DNA of 64,000 nt from Arthrobacter sp. H-02-3. GTDB taxonomy: Bacteria > Actinomycetota > Actinomycetes > Actinomycetales > Micrococcaceae. The position numbers and the translations under genes were made by a program. The DNA is taken from contig NZ_PYUI01000009.1 of assembly GCF_003097355.1 (NCBI RefSeq), positions 1 to 64,000 of the forward strand, given 5' to 3'. The first letter of the stretch is position 1, and every line of letters begins with the position of its first letter. Below, piece by piece: positions 1-8,905 of this stretch. The notes beneath the pieces are model-generated. The model saw only the letters and a list, made by a program, of their open reading frames with translations. It was not told the origin of the DNA and ran no database searches.

Positions 1-1935
1 ACCCCCGCCTCCGCCATGAAGGATCGAGTTGATGAGGATTCCACCGAGGATCGCGCCGCCGAGACCCCCGCCGCCGCTGCCGCCGAACATCCCGCCGCGC
101 CCGTAGCCCTGATTGGCGTAGCCGCCGAAGTGGTCAACATCGGACTGTGCCAGCTGCGCAGCCTGGGCCGCCAGAGCGTAGGCCTGCTGCGCGTACTGCA
201 GTGCGGTCACGGGGTCGTTGCGGGAGATGGAGAGCGCGTAGTCCAGGTTCCGTTGGGCCTCGGCCAGGCGCGTGCGGGCCTCGGTGCCCACCCCGCCGCG
301 GCGGGCGGTGATGTAGTCCGACGTCGCGCTGATCTGGGCCTGGGCCGATGTGATGGTCTGTTGCAGCGAGGCCTGAGCGCGGCGCGCCTGTTCCTGCTGG
401 TCGCGGATTCCGCTGAGCGACTCATCGAGGGTCTGGTGCGCGGCTGTCACCCGTTCCAGCGTGGCGACGGGATCGATCTTGCCGCCCTGGATTTCCGCCT
501 TGACCTGGGCAAGGGCTGCTTCCACGGCAGCGACCGGTCCCGAAAGTTCCGGATGGGCGCCGGACTGGATCATCGCCTTGGCCTGCGCCAGGTCCTGGGC
601 GGTATCGACGACGGCGGTTTCCAGGCCGCTGCGCGCCTCGCCGAGGCTGTCGGCCACCTTGGTGATGGCGCCGATCAGCACGTTTGTCTGGTGCAGGCTT
701 TCTTCCGCGGCGCGCACGGCCACGGCGGCGAGACTGTTTTCGCCAGCGGCGAGTTTTTCCTTCGCCGCGGTGGAAGCATTCTGCACGAAGTCGAGGCGTT
801 CCTTGGCCTGCTTGATATTGTCGGCCACCTGGACCAGGGCGCTCTCGGCATACTTGGCGCGCAGATCCGTCAGCGACTGTTCGGCGCTGGCAATCTTTGC
901 CTCGGCTTCCGCGGCTCCGGCGCCGACGGCGGCGAGGGCCTCGGGGGCGTTCTTCTCCAGCTCCCGCAGGGAATCGAAGTCCGCTTTCTGCTCCTGCAGC
1001 GATGCCAGGGCGGCTTCGGAACGGCGGATGATTTCCCCGAGCCAGTTCCGCTGCTGTTCCTCGGTATCGGGAATGTGGTCATCGAGCTGCTGCTGAAGCT
1101 TGAAGGACTCCGTCATGTGGGCCTTGGCCTCTTGCAGTGCCTTGGTGAAGTTTCCCACCGCGGAGTCACCGTACTGGGCTTGGGCGAATCCAAGTTCCTG
1201 TTCGCTGGACTTGATGGCGTCGTCGGCCTCGATGAGCAGGGAATCGCTCTTGCGTCGCAACTCTGCCACGCTAAGGCCCGCCAGCGGGTCCGGCTGGGCA
1301 CCTTGCGTTCCGCCGGAGGCGCCGGAACCTTGGGCGGCCTTTTTGCGGCGGCTGCGGAAGTAGAGGTAGGCCCCCGCTCCGCCCACGGCCACGACACCGA
1401 CTCCCACCAGGACGCCGTTGCCCGCCCCCGCTTCGGACGGCACAGTGCCGCTGCCCCCGGCCGCGGCGTCGCCGACCGCAGCGGCAGTATCAATCGCCGC
1501 CTGCGCGAAGTCGCGCTTTCCGCCGGCCAGGTTCGGAACGATGGCGTTCCGGGTGATTGCGGATTTCTTGGAATAGATCTCGCTGGCCGAGCTGGGGGAG
1601 AAATAGTAGTGCCCGTCGTCGGACATGGTGAGGATGACATCGGCGTTGCCCATGCCCGTGTTCTTGGCCACGGCCACGGCCCAGGCTTCAGGGTTCGTGG
1701 GGTTCTCGAACGTCTTTGCCGTCACGACGTACAGGTTGTAATGGTGGTCCTTCAGGAGCTTCTGGATGGCGTCCTGGACCTCGGCCTTGCGGCTGCCGAG
1801 CACGTTCGCGCTGTCCACGATGTTCTGCCCTGACGGAATGGTCACCGGGTCTTCGGCCAGGGCCGGTGCGGCGGGAAGCGCCAGCAATCCGGCCACGCCG
1901 AGGACGGCGAGGAAACGATTCAACTTAGACCGCAT
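1..1935 (-). CDS. TPM-domain membrane protein with long coiled coil (3' end beyond window)
   Basis: The reverse-strand frame is open from an ATG at 1935 to the window edge, so the C-terminus is missing. An AAGGG ribosome site lies 6 nt before the ATG. Residues 1-27 form a signal peptide ending in ALA before Glu-Asp. Residues about 35-155 resemble the TPM (YgcG/Psb32) domain, and one membrane helix lies near residues 171-190, followed by a basic stop-transfer patch (RSRRKK). The next 350 or so residues are rich in Ala, Gln, Glu and Lys and look like coiled coil. The visible end is a Gly-rich tail, as in many YgcG-like proteins. It is probably an extracytoplasmic, membrane-anchored protein. The family's function in actinobacteria is not established. 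It is divergent from the htrA-like gene. Confidence 0.8.
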   Translation of the reverse strand, partial: MRSKLNRFLAVLGVAGLLALPAAPALAEDPVTIPSGQNIVDSANVLGSRKAEVQDAIQKLLKDHHYNLYVVTAKTFENPTNPEAWAVAVAKNTGMGNADVILTMSDDGHYYFSPSSASEIYSKKSAITRNAIVPNLAGGKRDFAQAAIDTAAAVGDAAAGGSGTVPSEAGAGNGVLVGVGVVAVGGAGAYLYFRSRRKKAAQGSGASGGTQGAQPDPLAGLSVAELRRKSDSLLIEADDAIKSSEQELGFAQAQYGDSAVGNFTKALQEAKAHMTESFKLQQQLDDHIPDTEEQQRNWLGEIIRRSEAALASLQEQKADFDSLRELEKNAPEALAAVGAGAAEAEAKIASAEQSLTDLRAKYAESALVQVADNIKQAKERLDFVQNASTAAKEKLAAGENSLAAVAVRAAEESLHQTNVLIGAITKVADSLGEARSGLETAVVDTAQDLAQAKAMIQSGAHPELSGPVAAVEAALAQVKAEIQGGKIDPVATLERVTAAHQTLDESLSGIRDQQEQARRAQASLQQTITSAQAQISATSDYITARRGGVGTEARTRLAEAQRNLDYALSISRNDPVTALQYAQQAYALAAQAAQLAQSDVDHFGGYANQGYGRGGMFGGSGGGGLGGAILGGILINSILHGGGGG

Positions 1936-2231
1936 GTGCAACCCTTCAGCACTTCTGGGACCGGTTCGGTCGAACCAGCCGTCACAGAATGCAGCAGCGC
2001 CCCCACGCAGATGTAAAGCCGCAGGTCGCTGTGGCAATTCCATTTGATTCTATGGTGCACCCAAATGGCAGTCCACCAATGGGAATATGCCACCAGCGAA
2101 AAGCGCTTAAGCCTGCAAACATGGGTCTACGGACCGCTGTCCATCCGTTCAGGAACCTCCCAGCAAATGTTCGCTCTAGTATCAGTCTGAGCGTCCATAG
2201 TTATAGGCAGACGAGGATGAAAGGAAGTCTC

Positions 2232-3929
2232 ATGACTGAGAACCCAGTGCCGGGTGCGTCACCGGAGCCGACACAACAGAACCGGGGACCGGCCGAACCG
2301 CAGGAGGGCGCCCCGGCGAATGCCTCCGCGCAGCCGAATGGCGCGCACACCCCGGAGGCGGCACCCGGAAGCCCGGCACCCGAGAACCCGACGCTTCGGC
2401 TGGACCGCGCCGAGGACGGCGCGCCGCGTCCGGTCTACCCGCAGCACCAGCCGGCCCCGGCCCAGACTTCCCAGCCACAGCACCCCGGTGCCGACACCCA
2501 GCAGTTCGGTGCCCCCGCGCCGCACGCAGGCCCGTACGGCGCTCCCGCCCAGCCCGGCCAGGGTCACGCCCAGCCTGCCCAGCCCCCGTACGGCCAGGCT
2601 CAGCAAGCACATTCCCCGTACAGCCAGGCGCCCTACGGCGCCCACCCCGGCAACCAGCCGACGTCGGCCTATGCCCCCGGCGCGAGCTTTGTGAACAACC
2701 CCGCCCACGCCCCCAAGCGCAAGGCAGCGTTCGGCGTCCCTGTCCTCATCGCCAGCATCGTGGCGGCCGGCCTGATCGGCGGCGGCGTGGTGGCGGGCGG
2801 CAACGCGCTGCTGGCCGACCGTACCTCCACAGCTTCCATGAGCAACACGAGCCAGGCCGGGCCGGTGATCGTCAACAACAGGGACGACGTCAACGCCATC
2901 AGCGCCGCCGCCTTGAAAGCTTCCCCCAGCGTGGTGACCATCAAGGCCACCAGCGGCAGCGACGGCGGCACCGGCAGCGGCATCATCCTCGACACGGACG
3001 GCCATGTGCTGACCAATACCCACGTGGTAACCCTCGACGGCAAGGCCGCCAACGCCACCATGGAGGTCCGGACCAGCGACGGCAAGGTCTACTCCGCGAA
3101 GATCGTCGGTACCGACCCGCTCTCCGATCTCGCCGTGATCAAGATCGACAACCCCTCCGGACTGGTCCCGGCCACGCTGGGTGACTCGAACAAGCTGAAC
3201 GTCGGTGACACCGCCGTCGCCATCGGCTCGCCGCTCGGGCTCACCGGAACCGTCACCGACGGCATCGTCTCAACCCTGAACCGGACCATCAGCGTGGCAT
3301 CCTCGGCCGCGCCGAAGGGCGGGGCGGACAACTCCCAGGGTGGTGACCAGGGCTTCCAGTTCGCACCTCCGGGCGGCGGCCAGACCCAGAGCACCGCTGA
3401 CCAGGGATCCATCTCGATCAACGTCATCCAGACGGACGCGGCCATCAACCCGGGCAACTCCGGCGGCGCACTGGTGAACACGAAGGGCGAAATCATCGGC
3501 GTCAACGTCGCGATCGCCTCCGCCGGCGGCGACTCGGCCACCGGCAGCAGCAGCGGCAACATCGGCGTGGGATTCAGCATCCCGATCAACAACGCCAAGC
3601 GCGTGGCCCAGGAGATCATCAGCAACGGCAAGGCCACCCACGCACAGTTCGGCGTGAGCGTGAAAGCCAAGGCGGCAGGAACGTCCTCCTCCGGATTCTC
3701 GGTGGGCGCCGAGGTCGCGACCGTCGAGCCCGGCTCCGCCGCTGACAAGGCCGGCATCAAGGTTGGCGACGTCGTGACGAAGTTCCAGGACCTGACCATC
3801 AGCGATCCCAACCAGCTGACCGCCGCGGTGCGCGAACAACCGGCCGGGGCCACGGTCAAGGTCACGGTGCTGCGCGGCGGGCAGCCGAAGGAAGTCGATG
3901 TAACCCTCGGCACTGCTGCCGACCAATAG
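2232..3929 (+). CDS. htrA: HtrA/DegP-family trypsin-like serine protease with PDZ domain
   Basis: Membrane-anchored extracytoplasmic protease of the S1C family (565 aa), expected to degrade or sense misfolded envelope proteins. The first 165 or so residues are Pro/Gln/Ala-rich and disordered. A membrane helix follows (VPVLIASIVAAGLIGGG), then the protease domain with His in NTHVV, Asp in DPLSDLAVIKID and the nucleophile in GNSGGALV. A C-terminal PDZ domain ends the protein. An insertion rich in Gly, Gln and Ser (GGADNSQGGDQG region) lies inside the protease domain before the catalytic Ser. The ATG at 2232 is chosen because GGAAG sits just upstream and the protein then begins MTENPVPG; the frame stays open upstream to 1989 without a comparable start. 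A strong terminator follows. Confidence 0.93.
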   Translation: MTENPVPGASPEPTQQNRGPAEPQEGAPANASAQPNGAHTPEAAPGSPAPENPTLRLDRAEDGAPRPVYPQHQPAPAQTSQPQHPGADTQQFGAPAPHAGPYGAPAQPGQGHAQPAQPPYGQAQQAHSPYSQAPYGAHPGNQPTSAYAPGASFVNNPAHAPKRKAAFGVPVLIASIVAAGLIGGGVVAGGNALLADRTSTASMSNTSQAGPVIVNNRDDVNAISAAALKASPSVVTIKATSGSDGGTGSGIILDTDGHVLTNTHVVTLDGKAANATMEVRTSDGKVYSAKIVGTDPLSDLAVIKIDNPSGLVPATLGDSNKLNVGDTAVAIGSPLGLTGTVTDGIVSTLNRTISVASSAAPKGGADNSQGGDQGFQFAPPGGGQTQSTADQGSISINVIQTDAAINPGNSGGALVNTKGEIIGVNVAIASAGGDSATGSSSGNIGVGFSIPINNAKRVAQEIISNGKATHAQFGVSVKAKAAGTSSSGFSVGAEVATVEPGSAADKAGIKVGDVVTKFQDLTISDPNQLTAAVREQPAGATVKVTVLRGGQPKEVDVTLGTAADQ

Positions 3930-3952
3930 AAGCAGTAGCCGACGTACAGCAG

Positions 3953-3990
3953 AAAGGCCGGGCGGCACCGAAAGGTGCCGCCCGGCCTTT
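3953..3990 (+). terminator. Rho-independent-type hairpin after htrA
   Basis: A perfect 17-bp stem (3953-3969 with 3974-3990) closes on a GAAA tetraloop. The left arm begins AAA and the right arm ends TTT. It lies 23 nt after the protease stop and isolates that gene from etfB. Confidence 0.85.
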
Positions 3991-4174
3991 GCCGTTCCGG
4001 GAACCTGCACGACGCCTCCATGACGCATGCACGGTGCTGACACAGGCGTTAACCCAGGCCGCGCGGCCCGGCAGCTATATGGTTAGCTAGGAAGAGCCCG
4101 GCTACCGGGCGTTCCGTGGCCATGACCCCGTCAGGGGCGGCTATCCACCCGCATGGAAGGCTGCTGTAGACACA

Positions 4175-4987
4175 GTGGAAGAGACCCTGAAAATCATTGT
4201 GCTGGTCAAGCACGTCCCGGATGCGCAGTTCGACCGCCACCTCACTGGCGAGGGCAACACCGCGGACCGCTCCGAAAGCATCCTGTCCGAACTGGACGAG
4301 TACGCCCTCGAGGCGGCCCTGCAGCTGATCGAGGCCCGCGGCGGGGAAGCGGCCGGGAACAAGGTCATCGCCCTGAGCATGGGCCCGGCAGCTGCCGTCA
4401 ACGCGGTCAAGAAGTCACTCCAGATCGGCGCCACGGAAGGCGTGCACCTCAGCGACGAGGCCCTGGCCGGGTCCGATGCCGCGGCCACCTCGCTGGCACT
4501 GGCCGCCGCCATCCGCCACCTCGGCGCGGACGCCCCCGCGGACCTCATCATCACCGGCATGGCTTCCACGGACGGCGAGACCTCGCTGGTCCCGGCGCAG
4601 CTCGCCGAGCGGCTGGGGCTTCCACAGGTGACTTTTGCGGCGTCTCTGGAGCTCGACGGCGGCAAGCTCACCGCCCGCCGCGACGGCGACACGCACGCGG
4701 ACACCGTTGAGGCTGAACTGCCGGCCGTCGTCTCGGTTACGGACCAGATCAATGACCCCCGGTACCCGAACTTCAAGGGCATCATGGCGGCAAAGAAGAA
4801 GACCATCACCACCTTGAGCCTGGCCGACATCGGCGTCGACGCGGCCCGGGTGGGCAAGTCCGGCTCCTGGACCGCCGTCGAGACCGCCGAGGCCCGCCCG
4901 CCGCGCACGGCCGGCACCATCATCACCGACGAAGGCGACGCCGGCATCCAGCTGGTCGAGTTCCTGGCCGCCCAGAAGCTGCTCTAA
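4175..4987 (+). CDS. etfB: Electron transfer flavoprotein subunit beta
   Basis: Beta subunit (270 aa) of the soluble ETF heterodimer that takes electrons from acyl-CoA and other flavin dehydrogenases. The N-terminus carries the family's KIIVLVKHVPDAQ opening, and the central part has the conserved DLIITGMASTDGETSLVP stretch typical of FixA/EtfB, which lines the AMP/FAD face. The GTG at 4175 is the first start in frame after an upstream stop; GGAAGG lies about 15 nt ahead, so a slightly later start cannot be excluded. It is the first gene of a three-gene unit with etfA (16-nt gap) and a PIG-L deacetylase. Confidence 0.95.
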   Translation: MEETLKIIVLVKHVPDAQFDRHLTGEGNTADRSESILSELDEYALEAALQLIEARGGEAAGNKVIALSMGPAAAVNAVKKSLQIGATEGVHLSDEALAGSDAAATSLALAAAIRHLGADAPADLIITGMASTDGETSLVPAQLAERLGLPQVTFAASLELDGGKLTARRDGDTHADTVEAELPAVVSVTDQINDPRYPNFKGIMAAKKKTITTLSLADIGVDAARVGKSGSWTAVETAEARPPRTAGTIITDEGDAGIQLVEFLAAQKLL

Positions 4988-5003
4988 AGGGGAATATCCG
5001 AAC

Positions 5004-5957
5004 ATGGCAAAAGTACTCGTTTTCATCGACAACCCCGGCCAGGCGCTAAAGAAGTCGAGCCTGGAACTGCTGACGATCGCCCGCTCCCTGGGCGAGACCG
5101 TTGCCGCTGTCAACGGCGAGCTGCATGCAGATGCCGCCGCGGCCCTGGCTGCCTACGGCACCGAGGCGCTGTACCGCCCGTCCGCCGCAGACCTCGACGA
5201 CTACCTCGTGGGACCCAAGGCGGCGTTCCTGGCCGCAGCCGTTGACGCGGCCGGAGCCGACGTCGTCCTGACCGAGAACTCGGCGGAGGGCAAGGAGATC
5301 GCCGCCCGGCTCGGCATCAGGCTCGGCGCCGGCGTCATCACCGACGTCGTGGCGGTCGATCCGGACGGAACCGCGCACAAGTCGGTGCTGGCCGGGTCCT
5401 ACACCACCACCGCGAAGGCCACGACGCCCGTTTCCGTGCTGACCGTAAAGCCCAACAGCGTCACGCCGGAGCCTGCGGTGTCCGCTACGGCGCCGGACGC
5501 CGTCACAGTCCAGCTTCCGGCCGGCGCCACCGCGGCCGCCGCCCGGGTCACGGCACGTAACGAAAAGCCGGCCAGCGGGCGCCCGGATCTGACCGAGGCG
5601 CGCATCGTCGTGGCGGGCGGCCGGGGCGTGGACGGCAACTTCGGCCCGCTGGAGGAACTCGCGGACGCCCTGGACGCGGCCATCGGCGCTTCGCGGGCCG
5701 CCACGGACGCCGGCTGGATCGGCCACGACGCGCAGATCGGCCAGACCGGCAAGACCGTCTCGCCGCAGCTCTACATTTCCGCGGGCATCTCCGGCGCCAT
5801 CCAGCAGAAGGCCGGCATGCAGACCGCCAAGGTGATCGTCGCCGTGAACAAGGACGCCGAATCGCCGATTTTCGAGATCGCGGACTTCGGCATTGTGGGC
5901 GACCTCTTCCAGGTGCTGCCCCAGGCCACCGCAGAAATCAAAAAGCGCAAAGGCTGA
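5004..5957 (+). CDS. etfA: Electron transfer flavoprotein subunit alpha
   Basis: Alpha subunit (317 aa) that carries the FAD of the ETF dimer. The C-terminal half shows the diagnostic FAD-binding signature: GGRGVDGNFGPLEELADAL, then SPQLYISAGISGAIQQ, then VIVAVNKDAESPIFEIADFGIVGD. The N-terminal half is the Rossmann-like domain. Length is normal for the family. A GGGG ribosome site lies just before the ATG. It is cotranscribed with etfB and followed after 3 nt by the deacetylase gene. The electron-donor dehydrogenases and the ETF:quinone oxidoreductase are not in this window. Confidence 0.95.
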   Translation: MAKVLVFIDNPGQALKKSSLELLTIARSLGETVAAVNGELHADAAAALAAYGTEALYRPSAADLDDYLVGPKAAFLAAAVDAAGADVVLTENSAEGKEIAARLGIRLGAGVITDVVAVDPDGTAHKSVLAGSYTTTAKATTPVSVLTVKPNSVTPEPAVSATAPDAVTVQLPAGATAAAARVTARNEKPASGRPDLTEARIVVAGGRGVDGNFGPLEELADALDAAIGASRAATDAGWIGHDAQIGQTGKTVSPQLYISAGISGAIQQKAGMQTAKVIVAVNKDAESPIFEIADFGIVGDLFQVLPQATAEIKKRKG

Positions 5958-5960
5958 CCC

Positions 5961-6740
5961 ATGAGCACCAACGCCGCCCCGGCGCAGAGCCCGCTCGATC
6001 CGGAGACTTCCCGGATCGAGCGGGTGCTTTGTTTCACGGCCCACCCGGACGACATTGATTTCGGCGCCGCCGGCACGATTGCGGCCTGGACCGCCGCCGG
6101 AGTCCAGGTCAGCTACTGCATCATGACCGACGGCGACGCCGGCGGCTTCGATCCCGCGCAGCGCGACGAAATCGTGCGCCTGCGCATCGCGGAGCAGCAG
6201 CGCGCGGCCGCCCTGGTCGGCGTCACGGACATCCACTACCTGCACCAGCGCGACGGCTATCTTGAACCTTCGCATGAGGTGATGCGTGAAGTGGTGCGCC
6301 TGATCCGCCAGCTCCGGCCCGACGTCGTGCTGTCGATGCATCCGGAGCGCAACTGGAACCGGATCCAGAAAAGCCACCCGGACCACCTGGCTGTGGGGGA
6401 GGCCGTGACCCGCGCCGTATACCCGGCCCTGGAAAACCCCTTCGCGTACCCGGAACTGGCCGAGTCCGGGCTGGAGGCTTACAAACTGCCCTGGCTCTGG
6501 CTCTTCGCCGGGCCCGAAGAACGCGAAAACCACTTCGTCGACGTCACGGAGCATGTCGACAGCAAGCTTGCCGCCATCCACATCCACGTCAGCCAGCACC
6601 CCGACGTCGATGCCATGGAGCGCACGGTCCGCGGCCTCATGCTGAGCACCGGGGCGCGCGGCGGGCTGCCGGCGGGGCGCAGCGCTGAGGCCTTCCACGT
6701 CGTCACAGTCAACGGCCCGGGGACCATCGCCGGATTCTAG
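5961..6740 (+). CDS. PIG-L family (LmbE/MshB-like) deacetylase
   Basis: Zn-dependent N-acetyl hydrolase family protein (259 aa). The metal-binding AHPDD motif is at residues 27-31 (His-28, Asp-31) and the second metal motif SHPDH at 138-142. Characterised actinobacterial members act on GlcNAc-inositol (MshB) or mycothiol conjugates (Mca). Sequence alone does not decide the substrate here; the protein is shorter than typical MshB (about 290-300 aa). It starts 3 nt after etfA stops, so it is very probably cotranslated with the ETF genes. The functional link to ETF is not obvious from known chemistry. Confidence 0.85.
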   Translation: MSTNAAPAQSPLDPETSRIERVLCFTAHPDDIDFGAAGTIAAWTAAGVQVSYCIMTDGDAGGFDPAQRDEIVRLRIAEQQRAAALVGVTDIHYLHQRDGYLEPSHEVMREVVRLIRQLRPDVVLSMHPERNWNRIQKSHPDHLAVGEAVTRAVYPALENPFAYPELAESGLEAYKLPWLWLFAGPEERENHFVDVTEHVDSKLAAIHIHVSQHPDVDAMERTVRGLMLSTGARGGLPAGRSAEAFHVVTVNGPGTIAGF

Positions 6741-6815
6741 TGTTGCCGCAGCACACCCTCTGCCATATGCTGGCCTCTGTTTAAATCATATTTATTTGAT
6801 GGAAGGCAGACTTTG

Positions 6816-7346
6816 ATGGCGAAGACTGCGCAACACCCCGTTCTCGTGATCATGGGGGTCTCCGGATCGGGCAAATCGACCGTTGCGGGACTGCTGGCCG
6901 GCAGGCTGGGCTGGGATCTCGCCGAGGGCGACGACCTGCACCCTGAATCGAATGTGGCCAAGATGCATGCCGGCCAGCCGCTGACCGACGAGGATCGGTG
7001 GCCCTGGCTGGAAAGCATTGCCGACTGGATCCGCGCCCACACAGAAGCCGGAGCTCCCGGAGTTGTGACCTGTTCGGCGCTGAAGAAGCGCTACCGGGAC
7101 ATCCTGCGCGGCGAAGGCGTGGTCTTTGTGTTCCTTGAGGGATCACGTGACAAGATCTCGGACCGGCTGGCTTCCCGCCACGGGCACTTCATGCCGCCCG
7201 CCCTGCTGGAGTCCCAGTTCGAGGCGCTCGAAGCGCCCACCGCGGACGAAAACTTCATTGCCCTGTCCGTCTCCGCAACGCCGGCGGAAGAGGCACAGGA
7301 AATCATCACCCGACTTAATCTCGACGCTGCCGACGCCAGGCCCTGA
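6816..7346 (+). CDS. gntK: Gluconokinase
   Basis: Phosphorylates gluconate to 6-phosphogluconate for the pentose phosphate or Entner-Doudoroff routes. The protein has 176 aa, normal for the thermoresistant GntK family. It has a P-loop at residues 14-21 (GVSGSGKS), the substrate region GWDLAEGDDLHP, and the family's LTDEDRWPWLE and TCSALKKRYRDILR segments. GGAAGG lies 8-9 nt before ATG 6816; an adjacent TTG at 6813 is less likely. The 75-nt leader is unusually AT-rich for this genome (about 6777-6800) and probably holds the promoter. It forms an operon with the permease downstream. Confidence 0.95.
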   Translation: MAKTAQHPVLVIMGVSGSGKSTVAGLLAGRLGWDLAEGDDLHPESNVAKMHAGQPLTDEDRWPWLESIADWIRAHTEAGAPGVVTCSALKKRYRDILRGEGVVFVFLEGSRDKISDRLASRHGHFMPPALLESQFEALEAPTADENFIALSVSATPAEEAQEIITRLNLDAADARP

Positions 7347-7382
7347 GCCTGCCCGCGTTCCGCAGCCGACCAAGGAATTTTT

Positions 7383-8795
7383 GTGAAATCTCTGATAGCA
7401 ACGCAGCTTCCGGCTGCCGTCGAGGCCGCGACCGGCATCGACACCCAACTACTGATCGTCGCCGGTCTGGGCATCGCCCTGATCGTCGTACTGATCGCCA
7501 AGTTCAAATTCCACCCCTTCCTGGCCCTCGTGCTGGGCTCCGGTTTCGTGGGCCTGGCCGCCGGCGTGGACCCGGCCAAGGTGATCGCCAACTTCGAAGA
7601 CGGCGTGGGCGGTGTCCTGAAGGAAGTCGGCCTGCTGATCGCGCTCGGCGCGATGCTCGGCAAACTGCTCGCCGACTCCGGCGGCGCCAACCGGGTGGTC
7701 GACACCCTCCTGGCCAAGGCCACCGGCAACAAGCTGGTCTGGATGATCACACTCGTGGCCGTGATCATCGGCCTGCCGATGTTCTTCGAGATCGGTCTCG
7801 TCCTGCTGCTGCCCGTGATCGTCCTGGTCACCCAGCGCTCGAAGATGCCGCTCATGCGCATCGCCATTCCGGCGCTGGCCGGCCTGTCCGTGCTGCACGG
7901 CCTGGTGCCGCCGCACCCGGGACCGCTGATCGCGATCAGTGCCGTCAAGGCTGAACTGGGCACCACCCTGGCCCTTGGCATCCTCGTCGCCATCCCCACG
8001 GTGATCATCTGTGGTCCGCTCTTCTCCCGACTGGCAGCCCGGTGGGTGCCCGTGGGCGCCCCCGCCGTCGCCGGCGGCATCGACACCGTGCACGGCGCGG
8101 ACATGGAAGGCGTCAAGCGCCCGCCGAGCTTCCTGGTCACGTTGCTGACCATCATCTTCCCCGTGGTGCTCATGCTGCTCAAGGCCGTCATGGACATCAT
8201 CTGGCCTGACCCCAAGACCGCCCCGGCCATCCGTACGTTCTTCGACTTCGTCGGACAGCCGCTCGTCGCAATGACGCTGGCCGTCCTGCTGGCCATGGTG
8301 ACTTTCGGCTACGCGGTCGGGCTCAACGGCAGCAAGATCACAAGCAGGATCAGTGCGAGCCTCGGCCCCATCGCGGGGATCCTCCTGATCGTCGGCGCCG
8401 GTGGCGGCTTCAAACAGACGCTGATCGGTGCCGGCGTGGGTGACTCTGTGAAGGCTTGGGCCGAGGGGACCAACATGTCCGTCCTCGTGCTCGGCTTCAT
8501 CGTGGCCGTCGCCCTCCGGCTGGCGACGGGCTCGGCCACGGTCGCTACCGTGACGGCCGCCGGGATCGTGGCACCGCTCGCCAGTTCGCTGCCACCGACC
8601 CACGCCGCACTGCTGGCCCTCGCCATCGGTGCAGGATCGCTGTTCTTCTCGCATGTGAACGACGCCGGCTTCTGGCTGGTCAAGGAGCTGTTCGGGCTGA
8701 CCGTGGGCCAGACGTTCAAGACCTGGTCCGTCATGGAGACTCTGATCTCCGTGGTGAGCTTCGGCCTGATCATGCTGCTCTCGCTCGTCATCTAG
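7383..8795 (+). CDS. gntP: GntP-family gluconate:H+ symporter
   Basis: Polytopic inner-membrane transporter (470 aa, about 12-14 hydrophobic segments) of the gluconate/GntP family. Typical stretches are GLPMFFEIGLVLLLPV, the HGLVPPHPGPL loop and the C-terminal SHVNDAGFWLVKE motif. GTG start at 7383. It follows gntK by 36 nt, so uptake and phosphorylation of gluconate are coupled in one operon. No GntR-type regulator gene is adjacent. A GC-rich terminator follows directly. Confidence 0.95.
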   Translation: MKSLIATQLPAAVEAATGIDTQLLIVAGLGIALIVVLIAKFKFHPFLALVLGSGFVGLAAGVDPAKVIANFEDGVGGVLKEVGLLIALGAMLGKLLADSGGANRVVDTLLAKATGNKLVWMITLVAVIIGLPMFFEIGLVLLLPVIVLVTQRSKMPLMRIAIPALAGLSVLHGLVPPHPGPLIAISAVKAELGTTLALGILVAIPTVIICGPLFSRLAARWVPVGAPAVAGGIDTVHGADMEGVKRPPSFLVTLLTIIFPVVLMLLKAVMDIIWPDPKTAPAIRTFFDFVGQPLVAMTLAVLLAMVTFGYAVGLNGSKITSRISASLGPIAGILLIVGAGGGFKQTLIGAGVGDSVKAWAEGTNMSVLVLGFIVAVALRLATGSATVATVTAAGIVAPLASSLPPTHAALLALAIGAGSLFFSHVNDAGFWLVKELFGLTVGQTFKTWSVMETLISVVSFGLIMLLSLVI

Positions 8796-8829
8796 CCGCG
8801 TCTGAATCCAGCTGCGCTGGACGCAGGAA

Positions 8830-8887
8830 GCCGCCCGGGCCCTGGCTCCTTCTACGGAAGGTGCCACGGCCCGGGCGGCTTTTGTTT
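8830..8887 (+). terminator. Terminator between gntP and rskA (convergent)
   Basis: A 12-bp perfect stem (8830-8841 with 8868-8879) with an inner loop is followed by TTTTGTTTT on the plus strand. It serves gntP and may also separate it from the convergent rskA gene. Confidence 0.8.
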
Positions 8888-8905
8888 TCCTGCTGGATTG
8901 TCCTG

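Noticed and set aside
16..1833. 605-residue plus-strand open frame
   Set aside because: Antisense shadow of the TPM-domain gene; product is Gly/Arg/Leu-rich without domains, while the reverse strand has a signal peptide, a membrane helix and a ribosome site.
2140..2200. SigE-type (GGAAC ... GTT) promoter before htrA
   Set aside because: GGAAC at about 2154 is followed by GTT after only about 12 bp, too short for the usual 16-18 bp spacing.
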